Assembly: GCA_009782025.1 (NCBI GenBank)
Contig: WQUQ01000054.1
Span: 1 to 7,331 of the forward strand
Direction of reading: 5' to 3'
Length of the DNA: 7,331 nucleotides
Source: Desulfobulbus sp.
Lineage (GTDB): Bacteria > Pseudomonadota > Gammaproteobacteria > Burkholderiales > Rhodocyclaceae
Below, piece after piece: positions 1-4,798 of this stretch. The stretch's first letter is position 1, and the number at the start of each line of letters is the position of its first letter. Under the pieces are notes generated by a model that saw only the letters and a list, made by a program, of their open reading frames with translations, made no database searches and was not told where the DNA came from. Made by a program: the position numbers and the translations under genes.

Positions 1-74
1 GTCAGCGCCGTGGCTTCGGGCGTGCGGGCGGCGGAACGGGCGATCAGTTGGTGCAGCAGATAGGTATCGGTCAT
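1..74 (-). CDS. Acyl-CoA ligase (AMP-forming), exosortase A-associated, N-terminal fragment
   Basis: Only the first 24 codons lie in the window; the gene continues beyond position 1. The ATG is at 74-72 on the minus strand, and the peptide begins MTDTYLLHQLIARSAARTPE, continuing with ATAL. This matches how AMP-dependent ligases and adenylation enzymes of the exosortase A-associated family (TIGR03098) usually begin: a short lead, a helix of the L-L-H-Q-L-I-A type, then A-x-x-P-x-x-x-A-L. Members are predicted to activate a carboxylic acid with ATP for transfer to CoA or a carrier protein. The catalytic motifs lie outside the window, so the assignment rests on this short N-terminus and on the neighbouring carrier protein and exosortase-associated hydrolases. 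No clear Shine-Dalgarno sequence precedes the ATG. It is transcribed divergently from the ATP-grasp gene. Confidence 0.7.
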   Translation of the reverse strand, partial: MTDTYLLHQLIARSAARTPEATAL

Positions 75-98
75 GGCGTCGGTTGGCGTGCGGCAGTG

Positions 99-131
99 GC
101 GGATGAATGACGGTTGAATTGCGGATGAATC
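99..131. repeat. Three phased 11-bp direct repeats, operator-like
   Basis: Three tandem units start at 99, 110 and 121. The first ten bases are GCGGATGAAT, ACGGTTGAAT and GCGGATGAAT. Units 1 and 3 are identical over ten bases, and unit 2 differs at two. The 11-bp spacing puts each unit on the same face of the helix, as in many regulator binding sites. The array lies 25-57 bases upstream of the ligase ATG, in its leader or promoter-proximal region. Function as an operator is inference. Confidence 0.5.
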
Positions 132-250
132 GCTTGGCCGGCTTGGACTGCCGACGACAAACATTCCATCCCGAAGGCGGGCAGTAGTGTATCAGTAGAG
201 TATTGTCTTTCCTGAAGGCTCGTTCCAAGGCATAGTATCGGGCTTCGTTC

Positions 251-263
251 AGGGGGGGTGAGG
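251..263 (+). promoter_or_regulatory. Ribosome binding site of the ATP-grasp gene
   Basis: AGGGGGGGTGAGG immediately precedes ATG 264. The G-run ends five bases before that ATG. The second purine cluster, GAGG, would place ATG 270 at a six-base spacing. The site therefore supports either ATG over the GTG at 258, which lies inside it. Confidence 0.5.
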
Positions 264-1355
264 ATGGCAATGGGCAAACTTCGCAAGTTATATGTTTATT
301 CTGGTTTGGTGCGAACCCAGACGGGCAAGTCGCGCTGGCAGCAGATACGCGAAATTCTTGCGCTGCATCGCGGGCCGTATCAGCTTGGGATCGAGGAATA
401 TTACGAACTGGGCATATTCGACGACCGCCATTACCCCGCCGCTGAAAAAATGCGTTGCCTGGGCTGGAAAGGCAGCGCCATGCTCGACCAGCGCATGAAC
501 CACAGTTACTGGCGGGCGACGGCCAACGACAAGGTGCTCAACTATGCCTTGCTGGCCCACTATGGCTTTCCCATTCCGCAGACGCTGGCGATCTGGTCGC
601 GGGCCGGTCAGCGTATTGCCGACGAAAAGATTCTGAGCAGCGAGGCGGAATTGTTCGATTACCTGGATACCGGCTCGCCATTCCCGGTTTTCATCAAGCC
701 CATTCACGGAACATACGGGCGGGGAACTTTCTGTCTCCTGGGCAAAGGGCCGGATGGCGCCTACCTCGACAGCCGCGGCTCCACGGTCAGCCGCGATGCT
801 TTGCTGGAAGCCTGGCGGAATCGGAAATTTGGCGGTCTGTTGTTTCAGAAGCGGCTGCGTCAGCACCCAGCGGTGGAAGCGCTGGTTGGTGAGACCATCA
901 GTTGTATCCGCCTGATCGTGGCGCTTGATGCCGAGACTCGGCCGGAGGCGGTGCTGGCGTTCTGGAAGATCGGGCGGGCGGCGAATATCACCGATAACTT
1001 TCACATGGGTAAAAGCGGCAATCTGCTGGCCGGGATCGATATCGGCAGCGGACGTGTCGAGCGGGTCATCACGGGGCTTTGGCCGGGCGGCGTGGATGTA
1101 TCGGAGCACCCGGATACCGGGGCGCAACTGGTCGGCGCCCAGTTGCCGGATTGGTCCAAGGCGCTGGCGCTATGCTGCGAGGCCGCCCGGCATTTTCCCG
1201 GACTGCGCTTGCAGCATTGGGATGTCGCCTTTGCCGAGCAGGGGCCGGTGCTGATGGAACTCAACACCGAAGCTGATTTAGGCGTTCCCCAGTTTCTTGG
1301 GCGCAAGGCGTTTGTCAGTGAGCGGGTCGATGCGTTGATGGCTTCAGGTAGCTGA
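264..1355 (+). CDS. Sugar-transfer-associated ATP-grasp enzyme
   Basis: A 363-residue protein resembling the sugar-transfer-associated ATP-grasp family (ATPgrasp_ST), found in polysaccharide gene neighbourhoods and predicted to form an amide- or ester-type bond using ATP. The substrate is unknown. Motifs in order, numbered from the ATG at 264: a lysine in NDKVLNY (K90); the nucleotide-binding strand and glycine-rich loop FIKPIHGTYGRG (143-154); LLFQKRL (192-198); SCIRL (212-217, R216); the basic and glycine-rich DNFHMGKSGN (244-253); and the metal-binding end HWDVAF and LMELNTEADL (E332, N334). These are the elements expected of an active ATP-grasp fold. No signal peptide or membrane segment is seen, so it is probably cytoplasmic. 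The start is uncertain: GTG at 258, ATG at 264 and ATG at 270 are all in frame. The G-run at 252-258 is best spaced for 264, while GAGG at 260-263 could serve 270. Its base composition looks slightly less GC-rich than the genes downstream. Confidence 0.82.
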   Translation: MAMGKLRKLYVYSGLVRTQTGKSRWQQIREILALHRGPYQLGIEEYYELGIFDDRHYPAAEKMRCLGWKGSAMLDQRMNHSYWRATANDKVLNYALLAHYGFPIPQTLAIWSRAGQRIADEKILSSEAELFDYLDTGSPFPVFIKPIHGTYGRGTFCLLGKGPDGAYLDSRGSTVSRDALLEAWRNRKFGGLLFQKRLRQHPAVEALVGETISCIRLIVALDAETRPEAVLAFWKIGRAANITDNFHMGKSGNLLAGIDIGSGRVERVITGLWPGGVDVSEHPDTGAQLVGAQLPDWSKALALCCEAARHFPGLRLQHWDVAFAEQGPVLMELNTEADLGVPQFLGRKAFVSERVDALMASGS

Positions 1356-1373
1356 CGGCTGGTTGATTTGGCT

Positions 1374-1383
1374 ATACCGGTAT
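1374..1383. promoter_or_regulatory. 10-bp perfect palindrome upstream of the ACP promoter
   Basis: ATACCGGTAT is its own reverse complement. It lies 24 bases upstream of the proposed -35 box of the carrier-protein promoter, where an activator could bind. It is short enough to occur by chance. Confidence 0.2.
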
Positions 1384-1406
1384 GGTCAGCATCGTGTCCT
1401 ATCTCA

Positions 1407-1435
1407 CGGTCACGGCGATATTCTCCCCCTATAAT
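1407..1435 (+). promoter_or_regulatory. Sigma-70-like promoter of the ACP-hydrolase operon
   Basis: A perfect -10 hexamer TATAAT lies at 1430-1435. Seventeen bases upstream is CGGTCA (1407-1412), which shares three of six positions with the -35 consensus. Transcription would start near 1442 and leave a leader of about 29 bases before the TTG start at 1471. A perfect TATAAT is rare in DNA this GC-rich, and it sits in the only gap before the operon. The weak -35 suggests a need for an activator. Confidence 0.5.
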
Positions 1436-1459
1436 GCGGCCTTTTGATTCAGATGCTCT

Positions 1460-1464
1460 AGGAG
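1460..1464 (+). promoter_or_regulatory. Shine-Dalgarno sequence deciding the ACP TTG start
   Basis: AGGAG ends seven bases before the TTG at 1471, leaving a six-base spacer. It is the feature that supports the rare TTG start for the carrier protein. Confidence 0.65.
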
Positions 1465-1470
1465 TACGGT

Positions 1471-1722
1471 TTGAATACCCAGAAGGAAGTCCTGTCGCTG
1501 CTCGACGAGGTTCTCAGCCTGAACGGCCGGGCGGTCGCCTATACCTTGGATACGCCGCTGCTGGGGGCCATTCCCGAACTTGATTCGATGGCCGTGGTGG
1601 CGCTGATTACCGGTTTCGAGGAGCGTTTCGGCTTTGCCGTCGACGATGACGAGATCGAGGGCAGCACCTTTGCCACGGTCGGCTCGCTGGTGGCATTCGT
1701 CGACGCCAAGCTGGCCGGCTGA
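1471..1722 (+). CDS. Acyl carrier protein, exosortase A locus type
   Basis: An 83-residue acidic protein of normal acyl carrier length. The phosphopantetheine attachment site is S39 in PELDSMAVV, the usual D-S-(L/M) motif at the start of helix 2. The acidic helix 3 region, FAVDDDEIEGSTFATVGSLVAF, fits the carrier-protein fold (PP-binding family). The start codon is TTG at 1471; AGGAG at 1460-1464 is six bases upstream, and no in-frame ATG would keep helix 1. The holo form would carry an acyl or aminoacyl thioester in the cytoplasm. The divergent acyl ligase is the obvious loading enzyme and the two following hydrolase-fold proteins the likely partners. Sixteen bases separate its stop from the next gene. 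It is a dedicated carrier rather than the fatty-acid AcpP: no fab genes are nearby and the sequence is divergent. Confidence 0.85.
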   Translation: MNTQKEVLSLLDEVLSLNGRAVAYTLDTPLLGAIPELDSMAVVALITGFEERFGFAVDDDEIEGSTFATVGSLVAFVDAKLAG

Positions 1723-1738
1723 TCCCGCAATATCCGTC

Positions 1739-2560
1739 ATGCAGCCTGATTTTCTCGCCCTTGGCGACGGGCGGCGCTTCTGCCTGTTCCACCCGGCGCA
1801 AGGCGGCAAAGCCAGGGCTGCGGTACTTTATCTGCATCCCTTCGCCGAGGAAATGAACAAATCCCGGCGCATGGCGGCCTTGCAGTCGCGGGCGCTGGCG
1901 GCCGCCGGCTGTGACGTACTGCAAATCGATTTGCTCGGCTGCGGCGACAGCAGCGGCGATTTTGCCGACGCGACCTGGGCGGCCTGGCGCGCCGATGTGT
2001 TGGCCGGCTATCGCTATTTGCGTCAGCGTTCGGCCGCGCCGCTGGCGCTCTGGGGCTTGCGCGCCGGTTGCCTGCTGGCGGTCGAGGCCGCCGCCGAGTT
2101 GCCGGAAGCCGCCGATTTTCTGTTCTGGCAGCCGGTCGTCTCCGGCAGGCCACACTGGCAGCAATTCATGCGTCTGAAAATGGCTGGCGAGTTGACCACA
2201 GATCGGGCTTCCGGCCAGGCCAGGGCAATCGGCGAGCAACTGCGCGCGCGGCTGGCCGCCGGGCAAACGGTCGAAATTGCCGGCTACGAAGTCGCGCCGG
2301 CCCTGGCCGCCGGCCTGGAACAGGCCGAGCTATCGCCGCCGCCGGGCCGTACTGGCCGGGTCGTCTGGCTGGAAATCTCGTTGCGCGACGAGGCGACGCT
2401 AACGCCGGTCGCCATCAAGCGCATCGAGCAGTGGCGGGCCGCCGGTTTCACGGTCGAGGCCAGCGTCGTTCGCGGTCCGGCCTTCTGGCAGACGACTGAA
2501 ATCGAGGAAGCGCCGGCATTGCTCGTCGCGACGCGGGCGGCTCTGGCGGGGCCGGCATGA
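1739..2560 (+). CDS. Exosortase A system-associated hydrolase 2 (alpha/beta-hydrolase fold)
   Basis: A 273-residue protein matching the exosortase A-associated hydrolase 2 family (TIGR03101), found with a second hydrolase in PEP-CTERM/EpsH loci. Recognisable segments are LYLHPFAEEMNKSRR (30-44), the oxyanion and early-strand region; DLLGCGDSSGDF (64-75), the usual strand-4 motif; LWGLRAGCLL (104-113) at the nucleophile elbow; QPVVSGRPHWQQFMRLK (131-147); and GPAFWQTTEIEEAP (246-259). The elbow reads G-L-R-A-G, so the usual Ser is Arg108, and the C-terminal motif shows no obvious catalytic His. It may therefore be a non-hydrolytic binding or scaffold protein, or use another mechanism. The ATG at 1739 was chosen because upstream in-frame codons lie inside the carrier-protein gene and are not family-like. 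The Shine-Dalgarno is weak, consistent with coupling to the carrier gene. The stop overlaps the next ATG (ATGA). Confidence 0.87.
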   Translation: MQPDFLALGDGRRFCLFHPAQGGKARAAVLYLHPFAEEMNKSRRMAALQSRALAAAGCDVLQIDLLGCGDSSGDFADATWAAWRADVLAGYRYLRQRSAAPLALWGLRAGCLLAVEAAAELPEAADFLFWQPVVSGRPHWQQFMRLKMAGELTTDRASGQARAIGEQLRARLAAGQTVEIAGYEVAPALAAGLEQAELSPPPGRTGRVVWLEISLRDEATLTPVAIKRIEQWRAAGFTVEASVVRGPAFWQTTEIEEAPALLVATRAALAGPA

Positions 2561-3438
2561 GTTATAGCGAACAGGCCATCGTTTTCCCCTGTGCCGGCGA
2601 GACGCTCCTCGGCATCGTCGCTGTGCCGGATGCGCCGGCGACGGTCGGCGTGCTGATCGTCGTCGGCGGGCCGCAGTACCGCGCCGGCAGTCATCGCCAG
2701 TTTTTGTTGCTGGCGCGTGCCCTGGCGGCGGCCGGCCATGCGGCGATGCGCTTCGACACTCGCGGCATGGGCGACAGCGGCGGCGAGAAGCGCGATTTCG
2801 AGACGATCGACGCGGACATTGCCGCCGCGCTGGCGGCCTTCCGCCAACAGTGCCCGCAACTCGAACGCATCGTGCTGTGGGGCCTGTGCGACGCCGCCAC
2901 GGCTGCCTTGCTGTACTGGGACGGTTCGCGGGATGCCGCGCTTGGCGGCCTGGTGCTGCTCAACCCCTGGGCGCGTTCGGAAGCCACCCTGGCGCGCACG
3001 CACATCAAACACTATTACGTGCAGCGGCTGCTGCAAGGCGAGTTCTGGCAAAAGCTTTTCAGTGGCCGTTTGGGCATCGGGCGGGCGCTGCGGGGCTTGG
3101 CCGACAACTGGCTGCGCGCCCGGCAAGCGGGGGCGGCCGAGATCTCTGCGGCGGCGGAACCGTTCCAGAAACGGATGCTGCGCGCGCTGGCCGATTTCCC
3201 CGGCCCAACGCTGCTGCTGCTCAGTGGCGACGACTACACCGCCAAGGAATTTCTCGAAGCCTGCCGGGCCGATGCCCATGCCGCCCGAGCGCTGACCAGG
3301 CCCGATTTGACGCGCCTCGACGTGCCTGGCGCCGACCACACTTTTTCCTCGCGCGCCCTGCGGCAGACGGTCGAGGCGGCGACGCTGGACTGGCTGCGGC
3401 GAGCGTTGCCTATTAACTCGGCAATCAAACCTCCATGA
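2557..3438 (+). CDS. Exosortase A system-associated hydrolase 1 (alpha/beta-hydrolase fold)
   Basis: A 293-residue protein of the exosortase A-associated hydrolase 1 family (TIGR03100). Diagnostic segments are VVGGPQYRAGSHRQF (35-49), RFDTRGMGDSGG (65-76), the nucleophile elbow LWGLCDAATA (107-116), LLLLSGDDYTAKEF (219-232) and GADHTFSS (258-265). A complete catalytic triad can be proposed: Cys111 in G-L-C-D-A, Asp225 or Asp226, and His261. Cysteine in place of serine recalls dienelactone hydrolase and suggests thioester or acyl-transfer chemistry, perhaps on the acyl group held by the upstream carrier protein (inference). No signal peptide is seen, so it is likely cytoplasmic. Translation should be coupled to hydrolase 2 through the ATGA overlap at 2557-2560. 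It ends just before the repeat island. Confidence 0.9.
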   Translation: MSYSEQAIVFPCAGETLLGIVAVPDAPATVGVLIVVGGPQYRAGSHRQFLLLARALAAAGHAAMRFDTRGMGDSGGEKRDFETIDADIAAALAAFRQQCPQLERIVLWGLCDAATAALLYWDGSRDAALGGLVLLNPWARSEATLARTHIKHYYVQRLLQGEFWQKLFSGRLGIGRALRGLADNWLRARQAGAAEISAAAEPFQKRMLRALADFPGPTLLLLSGDDYTAKEFLEACRADAHAARALTRPDLTRLDVPGADHTFSSRALRQTVEAATLDWLRRALPINSAIKPP

Positions 3439-3468
3439 TTTTTTCTGTGCCGTTGGCCCCCACCCTAA

Positions 3469-3492
3469 CCCTCCCCCGCAAGCAGGGGAGGG
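3469..3492 (+). repeat. Hairpin unit 1 of the repeat island (inverted orientation)
   Basis: Arms CCCTCCCC (3469-3476) and GGGGAGGG (3485-3492) pair perfectly. One C-A mismatch and a GC/GC inner stem enclose an AA loop centre. It is oriented opposite to the two downstream units. No T-run follows it. Confidence 0.65.
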
Positions 3493-3494
3493 AA

Positions 3495-3530
3495 CGAGGC
3501 TCCTTCCCCCGCTTGCGGAGGAAGGTTGGG
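3495..3530 (+). repeat. Direct repeat copy A with internal hairpin
   Basis: A 36-base unit whose hairpin (3502-3525) has 11-base arms around TT, with one mismatch caused by A3519. It matches copy B at 35 of 36 positions. Confidence 0.8.
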
Positions 3531-3560
3531 GCCATCGCCTGCGCTTCGCCAGTTGGCAAG

Positions 3561-3596
3561 CGAGGCTCCTTCCCCCGCTTGCGGGGGAAGGTTGGG
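3561..3596 (+). repeat. Direct repeat copy B with perfect hairpin
   Basis: The second 36-base copy begins 66 bases after copy A and differs only at 3585 (G instead of A). Its hairpin at 3568-3591 has perfect 11-base arms, CCTTCCCCCGC and GCGGGGGAAGG, around TT. Thirty non-repeated bases (3531-3560) separate the copies. Confidence 0.8.
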
Positions 3597-3598
3597 AT

Positions 3599-3605
3599 GG
3601 GGGGG
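3599..3605 (+). promoter_or_regulatory. G-run ribosome binding site at the repeat edge
   Basis: Seven Gs end five bases before the ATG at 3611 and are the only purine-rich stretch able to act as its Shine-Dalgarno. The run overlaps the right end of the repeat element, so the repeat appears to provide or reshape this site. Confidence 0.45.
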
Positions 3606-3610
3606 CAAAC

Positions 3611-4798
3611 ATGACCCTCGATTACCAAATTTTCGATCCCGCCCCCTGCCGTTTTCCGCGCCCGCGCGTGCCGGTGTTGCCGCGCGGTTTCGCGGCGGCC
3701 GGCGCTGATGATGCTGCCTTGCTGGCCGGCGTTCCCCTATTGCCTGGCGTGCATTACAGCCGCGGCCGCTATGCGCTCGGCGAAGCCTATCGGCAGGCCG
3801 GGCTGGATGGCGGCAGCGCGCTGCTGGCACCGGCTTACCATTGCGTGACCATGCTCGATCCGGCGCTGGCGCTCGGCGCCGAGGCGCTGCTTTATCCGCT
3901 GCACGCCGACCTGACGCCCGATCCGGCGGCGCTCGACGCCTTGGTCGCGGCCTCGGCCAAGCCGGTCAAAGCCCTGCTGGCGACGCATTTTTTCGGTTTC
4001 GTCCGCGATTTCTCCTGGCTGCAATCCTGGTGCGCGGCGCGCGGCATCGTCCTGGTCGAGGATTGCGCGCATACCTTGTTCACCGAGCGCTATCGGGCGG
4101 CGGGGGCGGGGTGCTACGGACAGTTCGTGGCATCCAGCCCGTACAAATTTTTTCCCGGCGCCGACGGCGGTTGGCTGCTCGCTGCCGGCGCAACCGTGCG
4201 TCCGGCCCGTTGGCGGGATGAACTGCGCGGTCTCAAGCAATGTTTCGACGCGGCCCGGCAACCCTCGGTCAACGCCGCCGACATCGCCGCGCTCGACGGT
4301 CAACTGGCCGTGCTGACCGGGCAAGCGCCGGAAATCGGCAACGATGTGCAACTGTCGCGCTCGGGCCATTCGCCGCAATACCGGCAGGAACACGCCGATC
4401 GTGCCGCCCTGCGCAGTTCGCGCTGGCTGGCCGGGCATGCCTCGGTGAGCGCCGTCATCAGCCGGCGCCGGGCCAACTACCGGCGCTGGCTCCAGGCCGT
4501 GACCGATTTGCCGCATTGCCGCCCGCTCTACCCGGAATTGCCGGAAGCCGTTGTGCCCTACATGTTTCCGCTGCTGATCGAGCAGCCGCTGCCGCATTTT
4601 TACTGGCTCAAACAACTCGGCGTGCCGGTCTGGCGCTGGGATGAAATGGCGCTTTCCGCCTGCCCGGTGGCGCGCGATTACCGCCTGCGCCTCTTGCATC
4701 TGCCCTGTCACCAGTCCTTGAGCGACGATGAAATGGCTTGGCTGCTGGCGGCGCTGACTCAAGTGCTGCGCGCGCCGGTTGCGGAGGGCGGGCCATGA
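3611..4798 (+). CDS. DegT/DnrJ/EryC1/StrS-like PLP aminotransferase
   Basis: A 395-residue protein with the layout and length of the DegT family of PLP-dependent sugar aminotransferases. Visible elements: LLAPAYHCVTM (71-81), where the cofactor phosphate and small domain begin; YPLHADLTPDPAALDAL (95-111); LLATHFFGF (122-130); VLVEDCAHTLF (147-157), in which D151 is the expected PLP-ring-nitrogen aspartate; SSPYKFFPGADGGWLL (175-190), in which K179 is the likely Schiff-base lysine; and a C-terminal RLLHLPCHQSLSDDEM, the usual end of the family. The family makes amino sugars from keto sugar nucleotides, with some dehydratase members. The sequence is divergent enough that substrate and even reaction cannot be named. 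It probably forms an operon with the following acyltransferase, which it overlaps by ATGA. The ATG at 3611 directly follows the repeat island. Confidence 0.78.
   Translation: MTLDYQIFDPAPCRFPRPRVPVLPRGFAAAGADDAALLAGVPLLPGVHYSRGRYALGEAYRQAGLDGGSALLAPAYHCVTMLDPALALGAEALLYPLHADLTPDPAALDALVAASAKPVKALLATHFFGFVRDFSWLQSWCAARGIVLVEDCAHTLFTERYRAAGAGCYGQFVASSPYKFFPGADGGWLLAAGATVRPARWRDELRGLKQCFDAARQPSVNAADIAALDGQLAVLTGQAPEIGNDVQLSRSGHSPQYRQEHADRAALRSSRWLAGHASVSAVISRRRANYRRWLQAVTDLPHCRPLYPELPEAVVPYMFPLLIEQPLPHFYWLKQLGVPVWRWDEMALSACPVARDYRLRLLHLPCHQSLSDDEMAWLLAALTQVLRAPVAEGGP

Larger units (their letters stand above)
75..263. promoter_or_regulatory. Divergent intergenic region between ligase and ATP-grasp genes
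   Basis: This 189-base region separates two genes that point away from each other, so it should hold the start signals of both. The stretch at about 185-240 is visibly more AT-rich than the surrounding coding DNA. For the minus strand, a weak sigma-70-like pair can be read: TTGGAA (228-223) and AATACT (204-199) with an 18-bp spacer. For the plus strand, a TAGTAT (233-238) could be a -10 box, but no matching -35 is seen at a proper distance. No sigma-54 GG/GC pair with correct spacing was found where I looked. The promoter positions are tentative. Confidence 0.35.
3457..3603. repeat. Hairpin-repeat island (REP/MITE-like) with inverted ends
   Basis: A 147-bp non-coding element fills most of the gap between hydrolase 1 and the DegT-like gene. 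Its outer 27 bases (3457-3483 and 3577-3603) are imperfect inverted repeats matching at 24 of 27 positions. Inside are three GC-rich hairpin units, one in one orientation and two in the other. It looks like the mobile or expanded intergenic repeats common in beta- and gammaproteobacteria, which are often mistranslated as peptides of the P-S-P-A-C-G-G-G type. No transposase is present. Whether it terminates or stabilises the mRNA is unknown. Confidence 0.75.

Noticed and set aside
71..286. 71-codon minus-strand frame whose stop overlaps the ligase ATG
   Set aside because: The ATGA overlap looks operon-like, but the frame begins inside the ATP-grasp gene, has no ribosome binding site or recognisable motif, and spans the region expected to hold promoters.
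288..1127. 279-codon open frame on the minus strand
   Set aside because: It is antisense to the ATP-grasp gene, which carries all expected motifs.
1634..1738. Upstream extension of hydrolase 2
   Set aside because: The extra codons lie within the carrier-protein gene in another frame and do not resemble the family. The ATG at 1739 gives a normal-length protein.
3423..3444. Possible intrinsic terminator after hydrolase 1
   Set aside because: AATCA and TGATT can pair before a T-run, but the stem is five mostly AT pairs with a nine-base loop, too weak to call.
3457..3603. Possible CRISPR array
   Set aside because: There are only two direct copies plus one inverted copy, the units are long self-complementary hairpins, and the single 30-base spacer is not enough for an array.
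2284..3612. 442-codon open frame on the minus strand
   Set aside because: It lies antisense to both hydrolases and runs through the repeat island. The encoded residues are Arg/Ala/Gly-rich and low-complexity, typical of a GC-rich shadow frame, while the plus strand matches known families.
3425..3830. Several open frames through the repeat island
   Set aside because: Their peptides are translations of the GC-rich hairpin repeats (P-S-P-A-C-G-G type), a known annotation artefact.
3737..4762. 341-codon open frame on the minus strand
   Set aside because: It is antisense to the DegT-like gene, whose PLP motifs are clear. The minus-strand peptide shows no family features.
4738..4794. Upstream extension of the double acyltransferase
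   Set aside because: It lies inside the DegT-like gene. The ATG at 4795 has a purine-rich site and the ATGA overlap.
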